Assembly (NCBI GenBank): GCA_002413355.1
Contig: DHWV01000115.1
Coordinates: 11,945-19,555 of the forward strand
DNA: 7,611 nt
Source of the DNA: Desulfobulbaceae bacterium UBA5173
GTDB taxonomy: Bacteria > Desulfobacterota > Desulfobulbia > Desulfobulbales > Desulfobulbaceae
Direction: 5' to 3'
The notes under the pieces were generated by a model that had not been told where the DNA came from, did no database searches, and saw nothing but the letters and a program-made list of their open reading frames with translations. The position numbers were made by a program, and so were the translations under genes. Positions 1-4,678 of the stretch are shown here, one piece after another (the stretch's first letter is position 1; every line of letters begins with the position of its first letter).

Positions 1-656
1 TGGCCGGCGGAGACCTCCACATTGTAGGTACGGAGGGCGTTGTTCACATCGTCCAAGGTCAGACGATAGCTGGTCAGCTTGTCCGGGTTGATCCAGATCT
101 TCATCGAATACTGGGTGCCGAACGGCTCCACCTCGCCCACGCCCGGCACGCGGGAGAGGATTTTCTCCAAGTTGGACTGGGCGTAGTCCTGCAAGTCGTT
201 GCCGTCCATGCTCCTGTCTTCGGAAACCAGCCCGACGATGAGCAGGTAGTTGCGGGTGGATTTGTTCACCCGCACGCCGGAGCGCTGCACCACGTCCGGC
301 AGGCTGGCCAGCGCAAGCTGGAGCTTGTTCTGCACCTTGGCCCAAGCCAAATCGGGGTCGGTGCCCGGCGCAAAGGTCAGCTCGACCCGCGAGGAGCCGG
401 ACGAGGAGCTAGTGCCAGAGATGTAGATCATGTCATCCAAGCCGGTGATCTTCTGCTCGATGATCTGGGTGACCGTGTTTTCAACCGTCTCCGCCGACGC
501 GCCCGGAAAATAGGAGTCAATGGCGATGGCGGGCGGCGCGATGGGCGGGTACTGGGACACCGGCATCTGGTGGATGGCCAATGCGCCCACGGTCATGATG
601 ATTATGGCGATGACCCAGGCGAAAACAGGCCGGTCGAGAAAAAATTTTGAGAGCAT
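1..656 (-). CDS. RND multidrug efflux permease (HAE1/AcrB-MexB family), N-terminal fragment
   Basis: This is the inner-membrane, proton-driven pump subunit of a tripartite efflux system, partnered by an AcrA-type adaptor and an outer-membrane channel. Only the first 218 codons are visible, because the gene runs off the left edge; family members are about 1,030-1,050 residues. The start MLSKFFLDRPVFAWVIAI is the classic HAE1 opening, with transmembrane helix 1 at about residues 10-29. The porter-domain start follows, with MPVSQYPPIAPPAI, FPGASAETVE, VTQIIEQKITGLDDM, KVQNKLQLA and the VPGVGEV/FGTQYSMKIW block, all matching AcrB-like proteins in order. The ATG at 656 has a GAGG ribosome binding site seven bases upstream (664-667). 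Oddity: the matching adaptor gene is not adjacent but ends 1.75 kb upstream, beyond three unrelated genes and a terminator. Family assignment is secure; the substrate cannot be inferred. Confidence 0.95.
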   Translation of the reverse strand, partial: MLSKFFLDRPVFAWVIAIIIMTVGALAIHQMPVSQYPPIAPPAIAIDSYFPGASAETVENTVTQIIEQKITGLDDMIYISGTSSSSGSSRVELTFAPGTDPDLAWAKVQNKLQLALASLPDVVQRSGVRVNKSTRNYLLIVGLVSEDRSMDGNDLQDYAQSNLEKILSRVPGVGEVEPFGTQYSMKIWINPDKLTSYRLTLDDVNNALRTYNVEVSAG

Positions 657-758
657 CAGAGCACCTCTGCGTGTGCTGGCAGTGATTCGGTTGGTGTTTT
701 TTTATGGTAGGAACGAAAAAGAAATCGCCCCAACAAGTTTCAAATGCCATTCTTCCGC

Positions 759-863
759 CCGCCGGAGGCCAAAAACAGCGGCCAAGGGCAGTTGAACCGA
801 TGTTTTTGGCCGCAGAACGGCCCCGCAGGTCTGTTCAACGGCTGTTTGGGCCGGTTGAACGGC
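759..863 (-). repeat. Array A: five imperfect 21-bp tandem units
   Basis: On the minus strand this intergenic stretch divides into five consecutive 21-base units (863-843, 842-822, 821-801, 800-780, 779-759). Most begin GCCGTT or TCGGTT, and several continue as CAAC; the unit at 821-801 continues into CGGCCAAAAA. The array starts 17 bases after the dapB-like stop codon. It also contains an 11-bp perfect inverted repeat (GGCCAAAAACA at 767-777 with TGTTTTTGGCC at 801-811) and GTTCAAC/GTTGAAC inverted pairs (833-839, 854-860). A related array lies on the other side of the dapB-like gene: the 35-base core at 794-828 matches 1809-1843 at 32 positions. Twenty-one bases is two helical turns and also seven codons, so both protein-binding and former coding origins are conceivable. 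Function is unknown. Confidence 0.7.
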
Positions 864-880
864 TCTCAGAGGCTGAAGCG

Positions 881-1648
881 TCAGCACACTGCGCCGCTGT
901 GCAGCTTGAAGTAGGGCAGGAGCAGATCTTCCATGCTGTAGAAGCCCTTCGGCTTGCCCTTGAGGTTCTCGACCGCGAAGAGGACACCGTTGCCGAACGC
1001 CTCGCGGGTGATGGACTCATGCTTCAGGCGCACGGTCTGATACGGAAAACCGAACAATATCTCATGCACGCCGATGATGCCGCCTGCCCGGACAGATTTG
1101 ATCTCCGTCTCCTCCAAGCCCAGCGTCCGCGCAATGATCTTGGCGGTGCCTGAGACCTCTTTTTTCTTCTTGAAATGCTCCTCCACAATCTCAACATCTG
1201 TGTGTGGGGCAATGGTTTGCAGTATCTTCGCGGCCAAAAGCAGAAAGTTGATGCCGACCGTGATATTCGGGGAGTGCATCACCACCGTGCGTTTGGACAA
1301 TTTATGCAGCCGCCGCAGCGTTGTTTTGGGATAATTGGAGATCGCACTGACAATCGCCACGCCGCAGTCCGCCGCAGCCTCGCCGTAATAGTCAATTCCT
1401 TCCTCAGAAGAGAAGTCAATCACCGCATCAACCGGAAATTTGCGGAATAATTCGGCAGCGGAATACTCCTCCTTGGAATAAATGAGGCCCGGCTCTTGCG
1501 ACTCAACACCGAAGAATTCAGGCACGGAGCGATGTTCCAGCCGATGTGAGCGGCGCACCACCCATTGCAGTTTGGTTTTTTGGGATTCAAGCAGCACCGA
1601 AGCGACCGCTTTGCCTGTTTTTCCAAAACCAATAATGCCAACTTTCAT
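881..1648 (-). CDS. dapB: Divergent DapB-like 4-hydroxy-tetrahydrodipicolinate reductase
   Basis: DapB reduces 4-hydroxy-tetrahydrodipicolinate to tetrahydrodipicolinate with NAD(P)H in the lysine/diaminopimelate pathway, in the cytoplasm. The 255-residue protein is slightly shorter than E. coli DapB (273). A Rossmann start GxGxxG is at G7-F-G-K-T-G12. SPNITVGINF (126-135) matches the DapB APNxSVGVN segment, EEHFKKKKEVSGTA (156-169) matches the catalytic block, and RAGGIIGVHEILFG (187-200) matches the R-x-G-x-x-x-G-x-H segment. It departs from the usual motifs. The GTTG loop reads SAIS (101-104), the HH pair is H158-F159, and the loop before SGTA is one residue shorter and lacks DAP; K162 is the best match for the catalytic lysine. 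Variants of this type are, from memory, found in some Firmicutes. The ATG at 1648 has AAGGAG eight bases upstream (1657-1662). It lies between two 21-bp repeat arrays and 32 bases beyond a terminator. Enzymatic identity is likely but not certain. Confidence 0.8.
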   Translation of the reverse strand: MKVGIIGFGKTGKAVASVLLESQKTKLQWVVRRSHRLEHRSVPEFFGVESQEPGLIYSKEEYSAAELFRKFPVDAVIDFSSEEGIDYYGEAAADCGVAIVSAISNYPKTTLRRLHKLSKRTVVMHSPNITVGINFLLLAAKILQTIAPHTDVEIVEEHFKKKKEVSGTAKIIARTLGLEETEIKSVRAGGIIGVHEILFGFPYQTVRLKHESITREAFGNGVLFAVENLKGKPKGFYSMEDLLLPYFKLHSGAVC

Positions 1649-1680
1649 GTCTGTTTCTCCTTGACGAGCAGCAGGCTGAA

Positions 1681-1715
1681 TAAAAAACAGGGGCGGACGC
1701 GACAGCCTACCCCTG
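1681..1715 (-). terminator. Intrinsic terminator after the efflux/zinc-finger operon
   Basis: Read on the minus strand, CAGGGG (1715-1710) pairs with CCCCTG (1693-1688) and is followed directly by TTTTTTA (1687-1681). The stem can extend inward with wobble pairs around one mismatch. It should stop transcripts arriving from the TetR-adaptor-zinc finger-DUF2442 genes. It sits only 32 bases before the dapB-like start codon, which leaves no room for a separate promoter after it; it could therefore also act as a leader attenuator for that gene. Confidence 0.75.
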
Positions 1716-1722
1716 CGCTGTC
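1701..1722 (-). promoter_or_regulatory. Possible alternative hairpin competing with the terminator
   Basis: On the minus strand GACAGC (1722-1717) can pair perfectly with GCTGTC (1706-1701), placing the 5' arm of the terminator (1715-1710) in its 10-base loop. The two hairpins cannot form together, which is the geometry of an attenuator. A six-base stem can arise by chance and no effector-binding leader was recognised, so this is only a possibility. Confidence 0.25.
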
Positions 1723-1773
1723 TTTATGCGAATATTTCGTCTGTTTTTCCGCTCCGTTCTGTCTTGAAAAAGC

Positions 1774-1857
1774 GTTTCCGATTCATTCAGCCGATCTTTC
1801 TGGCCGCTGAACCGATATTTTTGGCCGATGAACGGCCCCGCAGAGCGGTTCATCGCA
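1774..1857 (-). repeat. Array B: four imperfect 21-bp tandem units
   Basis: On the minus strand this stretch divides into 21-base units at 1857-1837, 1836-1816, 1815-1795 and 1794-1774. The middle two share 17 of 21 positions with each other when read one base out of phase (cggttca/ccgttca, then gcggcca/tcggcca). The unit at 1836-1816 matches array A unit 821-801 at 18 of 21 positions, and neighbouring units align in the same order at lower identity. It also holds an 8-bp perfect inverted repeat, CGATGAAC (1826-1833) with GTTCATCG (1848-1855). It lies between the DUF2442 gene and the terminator upstream of the dapB-like gene. Arrays A and B have the same orientation. Confidence 0.65.
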
Positions 1858-1910
1858 TTTTGGGATATGTTGTTCGTATCCGGCGATAGGAATAACGCAT
1901 TGCCGATTGC

Positions 1911-2153
1911 TCACACCGCCCTCGAACAATGCCACAGCGTCTCCGGGTCAATGTCAATGTTGCCCGGCCAAACGACGGTGCCGTTCTCCACGCTGGCCTT
2001 CATAAACAAAGGCAGCTTTTTCAGCCTGCAAAATGGCTTTTTCTCCAGATACGGCACCATGTCAAAGATGCGCCGCTCGTTGTTTTCAAACGTAAGCAGC
2101 AAGGTGCAGTCTGCCTGTGGCACAACGCTGATCACGTCGAGCAAGGGTTGCAT
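1911..2153 (-). CDS. DUF2442 family protein
   Basis: An 80-residue protein with the DUF2442 pattern. An N-terminal strand (LLDVISVVPQADCTLLLTF, 4-22) is followed by the acidic/basic turn ENNERRIFD (23-31), a leucine/phenylalanine segment KKLPLFMKASVENGTVVW (45-62) and the characteristic IDIDPETLW (67-75). DUF2442 proteins are small, usually 70-100 residues, of unknown biochemical role, and often occur in two-gene modules with other small proteins that resemble toxin-antitoxin pairs. The ATG at 2153 lies three bases after the stop codon of the zinc-finger gene, so the two are very probably translationally coupled; no strong ribosome binding site of its own is seen. A terminator lies about 200 bases downstream. 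Family assignment is good; function is unknown. Confidence 0.85.
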   Translation of the reverse strand: MQPLLDVISVVPQADCTLLLTFENNERRIFDMVPYLEKKPFCRLKKLPLFMKASVENGTVVWPGNIDIDPETLWHCSRAV

Positions 2154-2156
2154 TAT

Positions 2157-2372
2157 CTATGCCGCCTGCCGGGTCAGCTCCAGCGTTTCCCGGTCAATCT
2201 GCTGCAACGCCCGCTGAATATGATTGACTTCATTCTCCTCAAACAGCGGCTCGCCGCATTGCGTGCAGACCCAAGCGGGAACAGCCTCCCAAGCGATGTG
2301 ATAGCCATGCCGGTCGGCACTGAACGGGGCAGTTCCTCGGATCATTCGGCCTTTGCAGTAATAGCATTCCAT
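2157..2372 (-). CDS. YgiT-type (MqsA N-terminal-like) zinc-finger protein
   Basis: A 71-residue protein with two cysteine pairs, C3-x-x-C6 and C36-x-x-C39 followed by G-E. This is the treble-clef-like zinc site of YgiT/MqsA N-terminal domains. Between them lies the usual short beta segment, and VPAWVCTQCGEPLFEENEVNHI (about 32-52) matches the typical V-P-A-x-x-C-x-x-C-G-E-x-x-F/L block. The protein ends in a helix (50-69). It lacks the C-terminal helix-turn-helix of full MqsA, so it is a stand-alone zinc finger and not a complete DNA-binding antitoxin. The ATG at 2372 is 37 bases after the adaptor stop codon, with only a weak GGA nearby; it is kept because C3 is already a zinc ligand. DUF2442 follows three bases later. 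Such proteins commonly pair with small putative toxins such as DUF4258, but none is present here. Confidence 0.85.
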   Translation of the reverse strand: MECYYCKGRMIRGTAPFSADRHGYHIAWEAVPAWVCTQCGEPLFEENEVNHIQRALQQIDRETLELTRQAA

Positions 2373-2409
2373 TGTTCCGGCGAAGACACGGCGGCTTTTG
2401 CTGCCAAAA

Positions 2410-3810
2410 TCACCGCCCCGGCCCTGCGCCCGCTTTTTCCATCGGCGGGCCGCCAGCCTGCGGCTTTGTCCCGAACGGCACGGCCTTTACATCGGTTCCG
2501 GGCCGCAGCATGACCAGTCCCTCGACAATCACTTTGTCGCCGGGCGCAAGCCCTTGCGAGACTAGCCACTTATCGCCCACGGCCCGCTCCAGCACAAGAG
2601 GCCGCATTTCCGCCTTGCTCTCAGCATTGACAACCAAAGCAAAGGGGCTGCCCTTTGAGTTGCGGGACACGCCTTGCTGCGGCACCAGTATCGCCTGCTC
2701 TCGCTCGCCTTCCTTGATTGCCGTGCGGACAAACATGCCCGGCAGCAGCATGCCGTTCGGGTTCGGAAACACCGCCCGCAGCGTGACCGAGCCGGTGGTC
2801 GGGTCAACGGTCACGTCACTGAACTGGAGCGTGCCTTCCTGCGGATAGGGCGTGCCGTCCTCCAGCAGCAGCGTGACCTTGCTCATCCCGCCCGACTGCT
2901 TGCTGAGGCCGCTGCTGCGGAGCTGAAGCAGCTTGGCGGCTGCCTGCGGCACGTCGGCGTAGATCGGGTCAAGCTGCTGCACGGTGGTCAGCGGCGCGGC
3001 CTGATAGGCGGTCACTACCGCGCCTTCGGTCACATTGGAAATGCCGATGCGGCCAGAGATCGGGGCGGTGACTTTGGTGTAGCCAAGGCTGATGCGGGCT
3101 GTTTTCACTGCCGCTTCCGCCTGCTGCACCGATGCTTCGGCGGCAGCGACCGCACTTTTGCTGCTTTCGGCCTGCGCTTGGGCAGCGGCGAGGGTTGCCT
3201 CAGCCACTGTCACCTCAGTTGCGGCCTGATCGCGCTGCACCGCCGAGTTGACCTTGCTCTTGAACAGCTCATCGGCTCGTTTGCTGTTGGTGCGGGCGAG
3301 CGTCAGGGTGGCTTGCAGCCGTTCAATATCAGCAATGCTCGCCTTTAAGGCCGCCTTGGCCCGGTCAGCGGCTTTCTGCGCGGCAAGATGGCTGGCCACG
3401 GCGTTGTCCAGCGCGGCCTGAAATGGCGCAGGGTCAATCTGATACAGCACGTCGCCCGCCTTCACGTCCGCGCCCTCAGTGAAGAGCCGCTTCTGGATGA
3501 TGCCGCTGACTTGGGGCCGGATTTCCGCAGCCCGATACGCCGACGTGCGGCCCGGCAGCTCGCTGGTCAGCACCACCTTCTGCGCCTGCACAGCGACAAA
3601 GGACACCTCCGGCGTGGGTTTTCCGCCCGGAGGGCCTCCTGGTCCGCCGCCGGGCGGGCCGCCTCCCTGCGGCGGTTTGCCGGAACCGGTCAAAGCGGCG
3701 ACTTTGCCCAGCAACGCCGCCCTCTGCTGGCTGTCGCAGCCCGTGCTTGCAAACAGAACTGCCAGCACTGCGCTCCAGCGTAGCACCTTGGTCATATTGA
3801 TCTGATTCAT
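2410..3810 (-). CDS. RND efflux periplasmic adaptor (AcrA/MexA type), lipoprotein
   Basis: The periplasmic adaptor links an RND permease to an outer-membrane channel. It is 466 residues from the chosen start (AcrA has 397). The signal peptide ends at FASTGC25 with Asp at +2, as in AcrA, pointing to a lipid anchor kept in the inner membrane; the lipobox is slightly atypical, with Ser at -3. A Pro/Gly-rich linker spans about 43-67. The lipoyl half RPQVSGIIQKRLFTEGADVKAGDVLYQIDP is at about 98-127, an Ala-rich coiled-coil hairpin at 130-247, and the second half TAPISGRIGISNVTEGAVV at 248-266. The beta-barrel and membrane-proximal motifs FSDVTVDPTTGSVTLRAVFPNP, LLPGMFVR, ILVPQQGVSRN and VGDKWLV are all AcrA-like. 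The hairpin is about 42 residues longer than in E. coli AcrA. The ATG at 3810 has GGAG eight bases upstream; an in-frame ATG at 3864 lacks a ribosome binding site and would precede the signal peptide. It follows the tetR stop by 69 bases. Confidence 0.95.
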   Translation of the reverse strand: MNQINMTKVLRWSAVLAVLFASTGCDSQQRAALLGKVAALTGSGKPPQGGGPPGGGPGGPPGGKPTPEVSFVAVQAQKVVLTSELPGRTSAYRAAEIRPQVSGIIQKRLFTEGADVKAGDVLYQIDPAPFQAALDNAVASHLAAQKAADRAKAALKASIADIERLQATLTLARTNSKRADELFKSKVNSAVQRDQAATEVTVAEATLAAAQAQAESSKSAVAAAEASVQQAEAAVKTARISLGYTKVTAPISGRIGISNVTEGAVVTAYQAAPLTTVQQLDPIYADVPQAAAKLLQLRSSGLSKQSGGMSKVTLLLEDGTPYPQEGTLQFSDVTVDPTTGSVTLRAVFPNPNGMLLPGMFVRTAIKEGEREQAILVPQQGVSRNSKGSPFALVVNAESKAEMRPLVLERAVGDKWLVSQGLAPGDKVIVEGLVMLRPGTDVKAVPFGTKPQAGGPPMEKAGAGPGR

Positions 3811-3833
3811 GGCGGATTCTCCGGGCGATACGT

Positions 3834-3860
3834 GCCGGGCGGGACAGGTTCCGCCCCGGC
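3834..3860 (-). other. GC-rich hairpin between tetR and the adaptor gene
   Basis: On the minus strand GCCGGG-G-CGG (3860-3851) pairs with CCGCCCGGC (3842-3834) over nine base pairs with one bulged G and an eight-base loop. It ends about 11 bases before the adaptor ribosome binding site. There is no T-run after it, so it is not an intrinsic terminator; it could protect or process the mRNA between the regulator and adaptor cistrons. It is a structure by sequence only. Confidence 0.4.
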
Positions 3861-3879
3861 GCATGTGGGTTGGGGCCGA

Positions 3880-4494
3880 TCAGTCCATCAGCCCGTGCAA
3901 AAAAATATTAAGAATGATGTCTGGTGATTCTGGGTACGGATGCCGTCCTTCCAGCCAATGGAAAAGGAAGGCGTTGCAGAGGCTGTCCAAAGCCAGGGCG
4001 AGATGATACGGCTCGGCGGTGCGGCGGAACAGGCCGCTGTCCATGCCCTGCGCAAAGACGGCGGCCAGGCGGCGCAGCACCACGTCGCAGCGTTCGCGGA
4101 TCGCGCTGTCCAGTCCGGCCTTGATGTTGAAGCTGGCTCCTCTGTTTTCTGCAAAATAGAGGCGGACGCAGGCAACGTTGTCCATAAAGACGCGGCCTTT
4201 GGCTTGAATGTAGCTGCGTAGCTGGGCCAGTTCGCCGTCGCCGTCACCAAGAGCCTGCATCAAAGCCTCGTGAAAGCGGTCGGCCTGCGCGGAGATCAGA
4301 GCCTTGTACAATTCTTCCTTGTTGCGAAAGAACTTATACAGCGTGCCGACAGCGAATTCGGCTTTCTCGGCAATCTCCTGCATGGAGACGTTGTGATAGC
4401 CCTTCTCTGAGAACAAGGCGAGGGCCGCGTTGAGCATTTCTTCGCGCTGCCTCAGTTTTTCACGCTCCCGGCGCGGGAGGTTCTGCTCATCCAT
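3880..4494 (-). CDS. TetR/AcrR family transcriptional regulator
   Basis: A 204-residue one-component repressor of the kind that controls RND pump operons. An N-terminal basic stretch is followed by the TetR helix-turn-helix at about 20-66: NAALALFSEKGYHNVSMQEI, then AEKAEFAVGTLYKFFRNKEEL, with the diagnostic GTLYKFFRNKEEL ending. The remaining residues (about 70-204) are helical and divergent, as expected for the ligand-binding and dimerisation domain. The start at ATG 4494 was chosen over an upstream in-frame GTG at 4551. That GTG lies inside the candidate -10 box and upstream of the predicted transcription start, so it cannot be on the mRNA. Neither start has a strong ribosome binding site. 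The gene is the first cistron of the adaptor operon and probably represses itself and the adaptor through the palindrome at 4546-4560. The ligand is unknown. Confidence 0.93.
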   Translation of the reverse strand: MDEQNLPRREREKLRQREEMLNAALALFSEKGYHNVSMQEIAEKAEFAVGTLYKFFRNKEELYKALISAQADRFHEALMQALGDGDGELAQLRSYIQAKGRVFMDNVACVRLYFAENRGASFNIKAGLDSAIRERCDVVLRRLAAVFAQGMDSGLFRRTAEPYHLALALDSLCNAFLFHWLEGRHPYPESPDIILNIFLHGLMD

Positions 4495-4545
4495 GAAGGT
4501 GTTTCGCTCTATTTGATGATGCCAAACAATAAAAAATGACGATTC

Positions 4546-4560
4546 GTTCACATTGTAAAC
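4546..4560 (-). promoter_or_regulatory. Candidate TetR operator overlapping the -10 box
   Basis: On the minus strand GTTtACA-A-TGTgAAC is a 15-base inverted repeat with six of seven pairs matched around a single central base. It covers the -10 box and the predicted transcription start of the tetR promoter, so a bound dimer would block RNA polymerase. Position next to a TetR gene and the symmetry support the call; no binding data are available. Confidence 0.55.
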
Positions 4561-4579
4561 TGAAGCGGTTAAATGTCAA
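4552..4579 (-). promoter_or_regulatory. Sigma-70-type promoter for the tetR-adaptor operon
   Basis: On the minus strand TTGACA (4579-4574), a perfect -35 consensus, is followed after 16 bases by TACAAT (4557-4552), which matches the -10 consensus at five of six positions. Transcription would start near 4545, leaving a leader of about 50 bases before the tetR ATG at 4494. It lies directly after the terminator of the upstream cytochrome gene, so this operon has its own transcription unit. Confidence 0.75.
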
Positions 4580-4612
4580 ACAGAAAAAGAGCGGGCGAGG
4601 GGTGGTTGGATG

Positions 4613-4654
4613 AAAAAAAATAAAAAATCCCTGACCAGCGAGGCCGGTCAGGGA
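4613..4654 (-). terminator. Intrinsic terminator of the cytochrome bd-like/cytochrome c gene
   Basis: On the minus strand TCCCTGACC (4654-4646) pairs perfectly with GGTCAGGGA (4636-4628) around a nine-base loop. The stem is followed by a 15-base T-rich run (TTTTTTATTTTTTTT, 4627-4613). The stem begins 24 bases after the stop codon at 4679. It separates the cytochrome gene from the tetR promoter. Confidence 0.9.
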
Positions 4655-4678
4655 TGTGAAAGAACAGGAGCGCTCGGT

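Noticed and set aside
1707..1853. A 48-codon open frame on the minus strand reading through array B, and a similar 61-codon frame (702-887) through array A.
   Set aside because: No ribosome binding site at either, the first ends inside the terminator stem, and the two are open in different frames relative to the repeat unit. The shared heptapeptides are explained by DNA repeat homology.
1716..1910. Lysine riboswitch upstream of the DapB-like gene.
   Set aside because: The conserved core landmarks expected of that riboswitch were not found; only the 21-bp array and the terminator are visible.
3811..3864. Adaptor start at the upstream ATG at 3864.
   Set aside because: It has no ribosome binding site and would put 18 polar residues in front of a good lipoprotein signal peptide; the ATG at 3810 has GGAG at the right spacing.
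4495..4551. In-frame N-terminal extension of the TetR gene from a GTG at 4551.
   Set aside because: The GTG lies within the candidate -10 box and upstream of the predicted transcription start, has no ribosome binding site, and the extension would add 19 residues not typical of the family.
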